Assembly: GCA_021841005.1 (NCBI GenBank)
Contig: JAKBVZ010000036.1
Location: 105,375 to 144,510, forward strand
Length of the DNA: 39,136 nt
Source of the DNA: Actinomycetes bacterium
GTDB lineage: Bacteria > Actinomycetota > Acidimicrobiia > Acidimicrobiales > JAMCPL01
Reading direction: 5' to 3'
Shown here: one piece after another, positions 30,550 through 38,672 of the stretch
Layout: each line of letters starts with the position of its first letter
How positions within the stretch are numbered: position 1 is the first letter of the stretch
Notes under the pieces: model-generated
The model's database searches: none
What the model was told of the DNA's origin: nothing
Seen by the model: the letters and a program-made list of their open reading frames with translations, nothing else
Made by a program: the position numbers and the translations under genes

Positions 30550-32102
30550 AGCGGTACATTTCCATGCTTGCGGCGAGGCAGCTCTTCCCGCTTGGTACGC
30601 AGCACCTTGAGAGCACCGGCCAGCACCTTACGAGTGTCCGCCGGGTCTATGATGTCGTCGATTATCCCTCGTTCCGCCGCCAGGTAGGGATTGGCATGGC
30701 GTTCCCTGTACTCGTCCACCAGCTCGGCACGCTTTAACGCTGGATCCGCCGCCTCTTTGAGTTCCCGGCGGTAGACTATTTCCACAGCGCCTTCTGGACC
30801 CATCACTGCCAGTTCAGCGGACGGCCAGGCGTAGGCAAGATCAGCCCCTATGGACTTGGAGTTCATGACCACGTACGCGCCACCGTAAGCTTTTCGGGTG
30901 ATGACCTGGATACGCGGCACGGTCGCTTCGCAGTAGGCATAGAGCAACTTCGCACCGTGACGTATGATCCCGCCGTATTCCTGATCGGTTCCGGGCATGA
31001 ATCCAGGCACATCCACAAACGTGACAAGAGGGATGTTGAAAGCGTCGCACATCCGCACGAATCTGCTGGCTTTTTCAGAGGCGCTGATATCGAGCACCCC
31101 GGCAAGCACGGAGGGCTGGTTCCCGACAATCCCTATGACATGGCCACCCAGCCGAGCAAGTCCGCAGGTGACTGATTGCGCCCAATGCGCGTGGAACTCC
31201 ACGTAATCCCCGTTATCTACAACCGCATGGATTACCTTTTTCATATCGTAAGGTAGGTTGGAGGAAGGTGGCATTACCTCCACCAGTTCGGGAGTAAGAC
31301 GCTCGGGATCGTCCTCTGGCTCGAAATAAGGCGGTTCCTCCAGGTTGTTGGACGGCAGGAACGACAGGACATACCGCACATCGTCTAAGCACGCCTTCTC
31401 GTCAGGCGATACAAACGTGGCAACTCCCGACTTGGTTGCATGCGTCATGGCACCGCCAAGTTCCTCAAGCGTAACTTCCTCACCAGTAACGGCCTTCACC
31501 ACATCCGGTCCCGTGATAAACATATGACTGGTAGACTCGACCATGAAGACAAGATCCGTCATTGCAGGGGAATATACTGCACCACCAGCACACGGACCCA
31601 TGATGACGCTGATCTGGGGGATGACTCCGGAAGATGCTACATTACGATAGAATATGCCACCGTAGCTGTGCAGGGAGACCACCCCCTCCTGGATACGAGC
31701 TCCAGCCCCGTCGTTGAGTCCGATCACGGGAACACCTAGTGACAGCGCCAGATCCATTATCTTGTGTATCTTCTCGGCAAACACCTCTCCCAGCGCACCA
31801 CCGAACACGGTAAAGTCCTGGCTGAACACACACACCTGCCTGCCATCCACCGTACCAAACCCAGTAATCACCCCGTCGGTATATGGCCTTGTGTGATCTA
31901 AGCCCACACCGTGAGCACGATGCCGGGCCAACATGTCCAGCTCCTGGAAGGAGCCCTCGTCCAAGAGGTACTCCACGCGCTCTCGCGCGGTCATCTTACC
32001 CTTGTCGTGCTGGCGCTGGATGGCTTTCGGCGAACCTGCGTGAAGCGCTTCTTCCTTACGGGCCTTCAAAGTCTCCACTTTTTCAGGCATAGGATGTTCC
32101 AT
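30546..32102 (-). CDS. pccB: Acyl-CoA (propionyl-CoA-type) carboxylase beta subunit
   Basis: This 518-residue carboxyltransferase subunit moves CO2 from biotin to propionyl- or acetyl-CoA. Two crotonase-fold domains are visible: the N domain with GKMTARERVEYLLDEGSFQE, GLNDGAGARIQEG and the oxyanion glycine pair MGPCAGGAVYSPA; the C domain with VTFVDVPGFMPGTDQEYGG, RKAYGGAYVVM and WPSAELAVMGPEGAVE. These match PccB of actinobacteria. ATG at 32102 directly abuts the mce stop codon and has AAGGA 6 nt upstream. The biotin-carrying alpha subunit is not in the window. Within the operon it links ethylmalonyl/propionyl metabolism to methylmalonyl-CoA. Confidence 0.93.
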   Translation of the reverse strand: MEHPMPEKVETLKARKEEALHAGSPKAIQRQHDKGKMTARERVEYLLDEGSFQELDMLARHRAHGVGLDHTRPYTDGVITGFGTVDGRQVCVFSQDFTVFGGALGEVFAEKIHKIMDLALSLGVPVIGLNDGAGARIQEGVVSLHSYGGIFYRNVASSGVIPQISVIMGPCAGGAVYSPAMTDLVFMVESTSHMFITGPDVVKAVTGEEVTLEELGGAMTHATKSGVATFVSPDEKACLDDVRYVLSFLPSNNLEEPPYFEPEDDPERLTPELVEVMPPSSNLPYDMKKVIHAVVDNGDYVEFHAHWAQSVTCGLARLGGHVIGIVGNQPSVLAGVLDISASEKASRFVRMCDAFNIPLVTFVDVPGFMPGTDQEYGGIIRHGAKLLYAYCEATVPRIQVITRKAYGGAYVVMNSKSIGADLAYAWPSAELAVMGPEGAVEIVYRRELKEAADPALKRAELVDEYRERHANPYLAAERGIIDDIIDPADTRKVLAGALKVLRTKREELPRRKHGNVPL

Positions 32103-32555
32103 CTACCGTCCTTCCTCCACCAGCTCGATCAACGTGCCAAAAGCCGAAGCCGGATGCACGAAAGCAATAGTAGTTCCCCTAGAACCGGGACGGGGCACCT
32201 CGTCGATCAGCCTGGCGCCAGCAGCCTTCATGACTTCCAGCGCCTCGGCGCAGCCATCCACCCGGTATCCCACATGATGGATGCCTTCCCCGCGGCGTTC
32301 CAGGTACTTCGCAACGGGAGACTCCGGACCTGCAGGGGATAGCAGTTGCACGTAGGAATCTCCTACCGCAATCAGAGCTTCGTTCACCTTGTCCTTCTCT
32401 ATGTACTCCCTGTGGACAACTCTGGCTCCCCACATCTTGTCATAGAACGATATTGCTGCTTCGAGATCGGCCACGGCGATCGCGATATGATCCACACCCT
32501 TGATAAGCGAATTACCAGCAGTACCAGTGTTTGAGCTGGTGCTTGAATCGCTCAT
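32103..32555 (-). CDS. mce: Methylmalonyl-CoA/ethylmalonyl-CoA epimerase
   Basis: This 150-residue vicinal-oxygen-chelate enzyme interconverts the 2R and 2S forms of methylmalonyl-CoA, and in known pathways ethylmalonyl-CoA too. Metal ligands are visible as His23 (GVDHIAIAV), the His93/His94 pair (GIHHVGYRV) and Glu143 (GTLIELVEE). The first 16 residues are Ser/Thr/Gly-rich and not part of the fold. Its ATG overlaps the ccr stop (ATGA) and its stop abuts the pccB start, placing it in the middle of a coupled operon. The position directly behind Ccr fits epimerisation of (2S)-ethylmalonyl-CoA. Confidence 0.94.
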   Translation of the reverse strand: MSDSSTSSNTGTAGNSLIKGVDHIAIAVADLEAAISFYDKMWGARVVHREYIEKDKVNEALIAVGDSYVQLLSPAGPESPVAKYLERRGEGIHHVGYRVDGCAEALEVMKAAGARLIDEVPRPGSRGTTIAFVHPASAFGTLIELVEEGR

Positions 32556-33892
32556 GCCCGCTCTCTCCTGAACAACGTGAGCCTGTCCTCTCCCACCTGC
32601 TCTCTAAACCCTGGATCATCTATGCCCATGCCTTCATGCGGAGCCAGGCATAGTACGCCTATCTTGCCTTCGTGCAGGTTGTGATGCACCTGGTAGGCCG
32701 CTTCGCCCACCTGATCCAGTGGGTACACGCAAGACAATGCAGGCACCACCTTGCCTTTCACGAGCAGGTCATTAGCTGTCCACGCCTCCCTATAATTGGC
32801 AAAGTGCGACCCCTTGATCGTTTTCAGCTTCATCCACAGGTGGCGGTTGTCGTACTCGATCATATATCCAGATGTAGCGGCGCAAGTAACCACCGTGCCG
32901 CCACGCTTGGCGACAAACACCGATGCGCCCATGGTCTGCCGGCCTATGTGCTCGAAAACTATGTCAGGGTCCTCGCCGATCAGCGCCCTGATGTCCTTCC
33001 CGAACCTTCTCCATTCCGATTCATCCTGGGTATGCTCGTCCTTCCAGAACCGGTAGGCCTGCATCCTTCTATCAAGGACGGCATCCACCCCCATCCTGCG
33101 CAGTAGCTCCACCTTCTCCGGGGAGGATACGACCCCGATCGGTACACCGCCGCCGTTGAGCACATGCTGTACCGCATAAGCTCCGAGACCGCCTGTAGCT
33201 CCCCAGATGAGCACGCTCTGGTCCTGAAGCATACCGGCGCCGTTCTTCGAAACGATCATCCGGTAAGCGGTGGAGTTGCACAGTGCGTTCACCGCAGCCT
33301 CTTCCCAACTAAGATGGGCCGGCTTCGGCATGAGCTGGTTGGCCTTTACGACAGTGAAGTCCGCCAGCCCTCCGAAGTTGGACTCGAATCCCCAGATTCT
33401 CTGATTGGCGGCCTTCATCGAATCCTCGTGAGCGGCAGGGTCCTGATCGTCCACATAGTTGCAATGGATAACCACCCGATCCCCGGGCCGGAAATTATGG
33501 ACACCCGGACCGGTTCTGATGACCACACCGGAAGCGTCCGAACCGACCACATGGTAGGGAAGATCGTGCCTTGCTCCATACACGCTCTCCCGTCCCAACT
33601 TTGCGAGAAAGGCAAACGTAGGTATGGGTTCGAAAATAGAGGTCCACACTGTATTGAAATTGATGGATGAAGCCATCACCGCCACATATGCCTCGTCGGG
33701 AGCCAGCTGGGGCACTGCAACTTCGTTCACATGCAGTGACTTGCGCGGATCCTTGTCTGCACTGGGCACTCCGGCAAACATCTCAATCTCATCTCTTAAT
33801 ACGTAAGCGGCTCTGTAGGATTCCGGCATGGAAATAGCCGCTATGTCATCGCCGCTAGCACCCGCAACGATTGCTTCGAGAAACTCCTGCAT
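32552..33892 (-). CDS. ccr: Crotonyl-CoA carboxylase/reductase
   Basis: This 446-residue NADPH-dependent medium-chain-reductase-family enzyme converts crotonyl-CoA plus CO2 to (2S)-ethylmalonyl-CoA. The four residues known to hold CO2 in the Kitasatospora enzyme (Asn81, Phe170, Glu171, His365) align with Asn80 (INFNTVW), Phe169/Glu170 (WGFESNFGG) and His363 (GSHFANYREA). It should therefore carboxylate and not only reduce. The NADPH fold is VLIWGATGGLGAYAVQH (228-244). Length matches Ccr. The start at 33892 has AAAGGA about 4 nt upstream. It is the first gene of ccr-mce-pccB-epsilon. It signals the ethylmalonyl-CoA pathway for acetate assimilation, or supply of ethylmalonyl-CoA as a building block. 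Confidence 0.95.
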   Translation of the reverse strand: MQEFLEAIVAGASGDDIAAISMPESYRAAYVLRDEIEMFAGVPSADKDPRKSLHVNEVAVPQLAPDEAYVAVMASSINFNTVWTSIFEPIPTFAFLAKLGRESVYGARHDLPYHVVGSDASGVVIRTGPGVHNFRPGDRVVIHCNYVDDQDPAAHEDSMKAANQRIWGFESNFGGLADFTVVKANQLMPKPAHLSWEEAAVNALCNSTAYRMIVSKNGAGMLQDQSVLIWGATGGLGAYAVQHVLNGGGVPIGVVSSPEKVELLRRMGVDAVLDRRMQAYRFWKDEHTQDESEWRRFGKDIRALIGEDPDIVFEHIGRQTMGASVFVAKRGGTVVTCAATSGYMIEYDNRHLWMKLKTIKGSHFANYREAWTANDLLVKGKVVPALSCVYPLDQVGEAAYQVHHNLHEGKIGVLCLAPHEGMGIDDPGFREQVGEDRLTLFRRERA

Positions 33893-34010
33893 CTCATCCT
33901 TTCTAGGACTCTCTGTCCCGGTAAACTTGAACTTGAACTGAACTTGACCGACCTTGGCTCAACCCTGGTTCACGCACTGCGCATACTACACGCACTGCAC
34001 CAAAATACTA

Positions 34011-35312
34011 TCAGGGAGTCTGTTGAAGATCGGCAAACGACGGCAACGCGCCAGGACTGGACAGTCCCTGGAAAGGTTGAGCATTGCCTACCAGCTCCTT
34101 CAAGAAAAAGTCAGTAGTGACCTCTGCCACGACCTGCTCAAACGGGTCACTGTGCACGTAAGGTGCATAGTGACCGGCGCCTGCCAGCTGGAGAAAGTAC
34201 TTTGGAGGCGGCGCCTCCTCGTATATATTCTGAGAATGTATGGGGAGGTTGATCGTGTCGGCCGTTCCCTGCACCACCAGGAGCGGAGGGGTATCACCGG
34301 GGAAGTAGTTGCCACCGTCTATGTAAAGCTTGGCGCCCGAAAGGATGGCGGCCGCCTTGACCTGGTGATTGATGCAGCATGTATCATAGCCGACCGCCAT
34401 CATGGTCTCAGCGCCGTCGGAGTGGCCTGCAACGCCTATTTCAGACGGATCGATCAATCCTGCTATCGGACCACTGGATTGTGCATTCAGACCAAGTAGC
34501 TGGGAGAGCACGAAATTCACGTCTTGGGGCTGATTGACGATGTCGTCCTCATACGGGCCACCTGGAGCATCCGGGTTGGTAAGCGGGAAGACCGGCGCGG
34601 CCACCACAAAACCGGCGTTCACCCAGGAATAGAGGAGCGGCTGGTAGCGCCACGGCCACACCTCATATCCATGTGCAAAGACAATGAGCGGTAGCGGCCT
34701 GTTCCCGTATGCACGAGGGTAGTTGTTGATCTGGGAGGGGCCATACTGGGCCGTATCCCTGTTCTCACCGCTGGACTGGCCAGCGGTGGGGCCGTCTGCC
34801 TGTGCCGTTCCCGAGCCGGCGGGCGATGGGCTACTGGGTGCTCCCTTCGCTGCAGGGCTTATTGCAGGATAGTACAGGTAGGTGACCAGGGTACGCGGTT
34901 CGGGCTGGCCCGTAGCGGTATGCGGAGGGTAGATCAGCCGGCTGTGATCTACAAATGTGAACTGGCGCACCCCCACAGCATCAGGAGCGGTGCTCGCAGG
35001 ATGCGTCGTAGTCGTGGCAGTTGACCTAGTGGAAGTGGTGGGCGAATTGGCATCTGATGAGGTGGTGCCTGGCTTGGTGGTACCTGTCCTGTCGGTTACC
35101 GTGGCAAACAACCGCTTGATGGAGCGGATATCCCCAGATGGCCCCGTGGCCAGTACCGCTATCATCCCGGCCAGGATCAGGAGCAGCAACGTCCTTAAAA
35201 TCCTCACACCCCTGCGATGTCGCCTTTTCAAATGGCGTTTTCTCATGATCTCTTCGGACAGGGTGCCACTTCCGGGTAAATCTGATGTATTCCGCATATT
35301 ACGCGAGTGCAT
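34011..35312 (-). CDS. Membrane-anchored alpha/beta hydrolase (PAF-acetylhydrolase/dienelactone-hydrolase-like)
   Basis: This 433-residue protein has a very basic N terminus (RKRHLKRRHRRGVR), one transmembrane helix (TLLLLILAGMIAVLA, about 40-56), a Thr/Ser-rich stalk (about 70-110) and an exported hydrolase domain. The nucleophile elbow is GVAGHSDGAETM, the acid probably in QGTADT and the His in GAGHYAPYV; the oxyanion strand is PLIVFAHGYE. This resembles lipase/PAF-acetylhydrolase-like secreted esterases of actinobacteria. Substrate unknown. Two starts are possible: 35312 (AGGCGA upstream) or 35246 (GAAGAG upstream), the latter giving a shorter cytoplasmic tail. It stands 118 bp upstream, in plus-strand coordinates, of ccr's start and is not obviously in an operon. 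Confidence 0.85.
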   Translation of the reverse strand: MHSRNMRNTSDLPGSGTLSEEIMRKRHLKRRHRRGVRILRTLLLLILAGMIAVLATGPSGDIRSIKRLFATVTDRTGTTKPGTTSSDANSPTTSTRSTATTTTHPASTAPDAVGVRQFTFVDHSRLIYPPHTATGQPEPRTLVTYLYYPAISPAAKGAPSSPSPAGSGTAQADGPTAGQSSGENRDTAQYGPSQINNYPRAYGNRPLPLIVFAHGYEVWPWRYQPLLYSWVNAGFVVAAPVFPLTNPDAPGGPYEDDIVNQPQDVNFVLSQLLGLNAQSSGPIAGLIDPSEIGVAGHSDGAETMMAVGYDTCCINHQVKAAAILSGAKLYIDGGNYFPGDTPPLLVVQGTADTINLPIHSQNIYEEAPPPKYFLQLAGAGHYAPYVHSDPFEQVVAEVTTDFFLKELVGNAQPFQGLSSPGALPSFADLQQTP

Positions 35313-35440
35313 TGCTCGCCTAGTCTATCCGGCTGGATTGCCTGTATGTGATCATAGTGCAGCAGCAGCCATGCCAATCTGCCAGCTGGAGCGAATCAGC
35401 TCCGGCAAGTGAAGTGAATGTGGTTGGCAAACCAGGAATG

Positions 35441-36295
35441 CTAACCTGCACTCAGGCCAGCCCGCTGGATGGACCGAGAATTACGCGGAAGGAGAGACGC
35501 TGCATCCCCATCCAGCAGGAGTGTCGCATTGCCGTGCAGCCGCAGCAATGAGGCTGGACACAGGGGGGATACCTCCCCTTCCAGCATCTGCTGCACCACA
35601 CTTGCCTTACGCGCCCCACTGCAAACGGCGATAACCCGTCTAGCTCCCAGTATGGCGGGCATGCTGAGCGTAATCGCCTGCCGTGGCACGCTGTCAAGGT
35701 CTTCGAAACCTCCCGCTTGAAACTGGTGCAGCCTAGTATCCTCTTCAAGATGCACCACCTTCACCAGACCAGCTCTCTCTGTGCCGTCTTGCTCGAGCAA
35801 GCCAGCGTATTCGGCATCAGTGATTGAACCAGGTTCGTTGAAGGCTACATGGCAATTGCCACCTATCCCGACGATGCACACATCCAGCGTACAAGCCTTG
35901 AGCAGGTTCGAATATCTCGAGCACTCCTCCACGGGATCAGCAGTACCATCCATATAGAACACCTGGCTGGAACTGGCTGCATGCCGATCCACAAGCTTTT
36001 CCTTTATGAATCGAGCAAAGCTCGCAGGATGCTCAATGCCTATTCCCAGCAACTCATCGAGATGAAATATCCGAACCTTGGACCAATCCACAGAGGAGGG
36101 TAAGCTGGCAACTCTCACCAGCGCATCCAACACGGCAACCTGCGTATTGCCAGTGGCAAATACAGCACTTGCATCTCCGCGCACCTTGACGGCCTTAGCC
36201 AGTTCCTGATCCACGGCCAGTGCGGCCTTCTCCGCCAGCTCGCCTGGCTTCGACAGCTCGATCACGTTCAGCCTATCGAAAGTGAACCTTCTCAT
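35441..36295 (-). CDS. nagB: Glucosamine-6-phosphate deaminase (NagB family)
   Basis: This 284-residue enzyme is expected to convert glucosamine-6-phosphate to fructose-6-phosphate and ammonia, linking amino-sugar breakdown to glycolysis. Catalytic Asp80/Glu81 lie in FHLDELLGIG, and GIGGNCHVAFNEPG (143-156) holds His149 and Glu154. ATGNT at the N terminus binds phosphate. The motif usually reads G-(D/N)-G-H; here the Gly is Cys148, which is unusual. RQAITLSMPAIL further on is typical. The ATG at 36295 is chosen over a TTG one codon earlier; it has no clear Shine-Dalgarno but lies 8 nt behind a TAAGAT box. It is divergent from the dimethylformamidase-like gene across a microsatellite. Confidence 0.88.
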   Translation of the reverse strand: MRRFTFDRLNVIELSKPGELAEKAALAVDQELAKAVKVRGDASAVFATGNTQVAVLDALVRVASLPSSVDWSKVRIFHLDELLGIGIEHPASFARFIKEKLVDRHAASSSQVFYMDGTADPVEECSRYSNLLKACTLDVCIVGIGGNCHVAFNEPGSITDAEYAGLLEQDGTERAGLVKVVHLEEDTRLHQFQAGGFEDLDSVPRQAITLSMPAILGARRVIAVCSGARKASVVQQMLEGEVSPLCPASLLRLHGNATLLLDGDAASLLPRNSRSIQRAGLSAG

Positions 36296-36303
36296 CAATC
36301 ACT

Positions 36304-36309
36304 ATCTTA
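36304..36309 (-). promoter_or_regulatory. -10-like box of nagB (leaderless type)
   Basis: TAAGAT on the minus strand ends 8 nt before the ATG at 36295, and there is no Shine-Dalgarno between. No clear -35 element is seen. Confidence 0.35.
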
Positions 36310-36410
36310 ACATCGACAGGCACCTGGCACGAGTGACGGTTGCCGAGCGACCTCCAGCACCCGCCGAGCATTCTCAGGCAATAGCAGCTATTGTACCTTC
36401 GTTGTGGACA

Positions 36411-36522
36411 GGGGGACAGGGGGACAGGGGGACAGGGAGACAGGGAGACAGGGAGACAGGGAGACAGGGAGACAGGGAGACAGGGAGACAGGGAGACAGG
36501 GAGACAGGGGGACAGGGAGACA
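36411..36522. repeat. Octanucleotide microsatellite GGG(A/G)GACA, 14 copies
   Basis: Three GGGGGACA units, nine GGGAGACA units, one GGGGGACA and one GGGAGACA run without a break. The plus strand has a G-run every 8 bases, which could form G-quadruplexes. It lies between divergent nagB and the dimethylformamidase-like gene, about 120 bp from each start. Confidence 0.98.
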
Positions 36523-36642
36523 GACGGTGGGGAAGCTAAGGTAGGAAGCAAGAAAGACGACCTCGTACTTCATCGGTGGAGCGATAGACTCAGGAAGACA
36601 TGAGCGAGCCTAGCTAGAGGGGGACAGGAAAGACAGAGGAGA

Positions 36643-38466
36643 GTGGACAGAGAGGACAAGAGCGGACCCAGGCACCTCGGCAACCCGAGTACCAACGGCA
36701 AATCAGGTTACGGCAAGCCGGCAAATGACGCAGCAAGCGGTCTGGAATACGGCACGTATGCACGCACCGCAAGGCGCAGGCCAGCCATATTCATCATCGT
36801 GTCGGTGATCTTGGCTGCCATCCTACTGGCTGGGGGCGCTCTCGCGTTCCTGCCGGTACCCTCGCATACCTCCAGGACTTATCGCGCTTCCCGGTCCGCT
36901 AACCGTTCTGGTGGCAGAGCCAGGAGCAAAGGAGGCAGTGCACGCAACGACAAGTCATCGCAATCGAGCAGCAGAGATGACCGGAACACCACCTTCACGG
37001 GCCAGTACGGGATCGAGTCCAACTGGGTGATCCAGCAAAACAAGCTGCCTGGGACCACGGCCTGGAACATCACCGGCAACCAGATTCCCAACGGGATAAT
37101 GGGCTACGCCAATCACGTGCAAGCCAGGTTGGGTCAGACCGTCACGCTCTATGTATCCACTCAGGCGAGTAGTTTCCATGTGGACGCATTTCGCATGGGC
37201 TACTACCAGGGAAAGGGTGGGAGGCTCGTGTGGAAATCGCACGTTGTCCAAGGCGCGGTGCAACCGTCCTGCCCGCTCACGCCAGGAATCAACATGGTGC
37301 AGTGCAACTGGCCCCCATCCTTGAGCTTCCAGATAACGCAGAGCTGGCCACAGGGCCAGTACCTGCTCAAGCTCGTCGGCAGTGGCGGGCAGCAGAGCTA
37401 CGTGCCTCTCACCATATGGGACCCCGACAGCCATGCCGCTTACGTCATCATGTCAGGAGTGATCACCCAGCAGGTATTCAACCCGTTCGGTGGTTACGAC
37501 CTCTACCAAGGCGCGACCCCATGCGCTCCCAGCCATTATCCGTGTTCCAGCCGTTCCAGGGTGGTTTCCTTCGACCGGCCTTACGCCTACGGAAATGGAG
37601 CTGCAAGCTACCTGAGCCTTGTATACCCCCTCACTCGCTTCGCGGAACAGCGTGGCCTAGATGTGACCTACTGGACCGACCTCACCTTGGCGGAACACGG
37701 CAACCTACTTGCCAACCACAAAGTGCTCATCTCCCCAGGCCACGACGAGGAATGGTCTCTCCACATGCGCCAAGCCACTGTTGCCGCCGCCGCCAAGGGC
37801 GTCAACCTGATCTTTTTCGGTGCGAGTCCGATATTACGTAAGGTACGCCTCCAGCCATCGCCTCTCGGTACGGATATGCAGGTGGTCAACTACCGCAACC
37901 CCTCCAAGGACCCCCTCTACAACCCTGCCGTGGATGCCTCCTGTGTAAGCAATTCCAGGGTCACCCAGAACTGGTGGGGCCAAGCTCCTGCGTGCCAGCC
38001 TGCCAGTTCACTGGTAGGAGCCAGATATATAGGATACAACAATTACACCAGCTTCCCCCTAGTGGTATCGGATGCCTCTTCGTGGTTCTTCGCCGGAACG
38101 GGGCTGGTGAACGGTGCCAAGGTCCCCGGCGTGCTCTCCACAGATTTCCAGGCATACGATCCCTCCCGTACCGGCAACCCGCCCGGTTTGCAGATACTTG
38201 CCCACTCTCCGGTTTCCGTAGAGTTCCACCCCAACCGTAAATATGCCGATACGACATACTATACCATGCCTACCAGCCATGCAGGGGTATTCCAGAGCGG
38301 CACCAACGCCTGGATCACCTCGCTGACCGGGTGCCCACCCTCCACACCACACTGCCCCAGGTACTATATAAGGATCATGACCGGCAACTTGTTGAAGCTG
38401 TTCGGTCAGGGACCAGCAGGGCTGACCCAGCCATCTCAGTCAAACTGGCGGCAGTTCTACGGGTGA
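36643..38466 (+). CDS. Membrane-anchored protein related to N,N-dimethylformamidase large subunits
   Basis: This 607-residue protein has a short cytoplasmic N terminus, one transmembrane helix (FIIVSVILAAILLAGGALAFL, about 50-70) and a Ser/Arg-rich stalk. The outer domain from about residue 125 has GYANHVQARLGQTVTLYVS, DAFRMGYYQGKGGRLVW, FNPFGGYDLYQG and HKVLISPGHDEEWS, then IMTGNLLKLFGQGP near the end. These are hallmarks of the N,N-dimethylformamidase beta-subunit-like domain found in many secreted actinobacterial proteins. Few members are tested, so amidase activity on formamides is not assured. The GTG start at 36643 has AGAGGA unusually close (2-3 nt); the next Met is far inside. A possible hairpin follows at 38500. 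Confidence 0.82.
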   Translation: MDREDKSGPRHLGNPSTNGKSGYGKPANDAASGLEYGTYARTARRRPAIFIIVSVILAAILLAGGALAFLPVPSHTSRTYRASRSANRSGGRARSKGGSARNDKSSQSSSRDDRNTTFTGQYGIESNWVIQQNKLPGTTAWNITGNQIPNGIMGYANHVQARLGQTVTLYVSTQASSFHVDAFRMGYYQGKGGRLVWKSHVVQGAVQPSCPLTPGINMVQCNWPPSLSFQITQSWPQGQYLLKLVGSGGQQSYVPLTIWDPDSHAAYVIMSGVITQQVFNPFGGYDLYQGATPCAPSHYPCSSRSRVVSFDRPYAYGNGAASYLSLVYPLTRFAEQRGLDVTYWTDLTLAEHGNLLANHKVLISPGHDEEWSLHMRQATVAAAAKGVNLIFFGASPILRKVRLQPSPLGTDMQVVNYRNPSKDPLYNPAVDASCVSNSRVTQNWWGQAPACQPASSLVGARYIGYNNYTSFPLVVSDASSWFFAGTGLVNGAKVPGVLSTDFQAYDPSRTGNPPGLQILAHSPVSVEFHPNRKYADTTYYTMPTSHAGVFQSGTNAWITSLTGCPPSTPHCPRYYIRIMTGNLLKLFGQGPAGLTQPSQSNWRQFYG

Positions 38467-38499
38467 ACGGCGCATTGCCGGCAGAGTCATCCTGCAAGC

Positions 38500-38519
38500 C
38501 ACGGCGTTGGCCTGCCGTG
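38500..38519 (+). terminator. Possible hairpin after the dimethylformamidase-like gene
   Basis: CACGGC and GCCGTG form a 6-bp stem with an 8-nt loop, 34 nt past the stop codon. No U-run follows directly, so this is a weak call. Confidence 0.3.
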
Positions 38520-38555
38520 AAGATGCTGTGTTAATATAATCTTGGATATTATTTG

Positions 38556-38561
38556 TATACT
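38556..38561 (+). promoter_or_regulatory. -10 box of the tRNA-Val gene
   Basis: TATACT lies 22 bp upstream of the tRNA in an AT-rich patch. A -35 hexamer at normal spacing is not clear. Confidence 0.4.
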
Positions 38562-38583
38562 CCGAATTCGCGATATAGCGCTA

Positions 38584-38657
38584 GGGCGCTTAGCTCAGTT
38601 GGTTAGAGCGCAGCCTTCACACGGCTGAGGTCGGAGGTTCGAGTCCTCTAGCGCCCA
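38584..38657 (+). tRNA. tRNA-Val (anticodon CAC)
   Basis: A full cloverleaf can be drawn. The acceptor stem is GGGCGCT/AGCGCCC, the D arm is GCTCAGTTGGTTAGAGC, and the anticodon stem CAGCC/GGCTG encloses the loop TTCACAC with anticodon CAC at 38618-38620 (reads GUG, valine). The T arm is GGAGG-TTCGAGT-CCTCT. The discriminator is A at 38657, and CCA is not encoded. The 3' end is 15 bp from the stop codon of an integrase. Confidence 0.96.
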
Positions 38658-38660
38658 CAG
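38630..38660. other. Candidate attachment site (att) at the tRNA 3' end
   Basis: Tyrosine recombinases beside a tRNA usually integrate at the tRNA's T-arm and 3' end. The adjoining integrase gene makes this 3' part the likely att core. The second copy would lie outside the window, so the limits are a guess. Confidence 0.45.
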
Positions 38661-38672
38661 AGTTTTCCCAGG

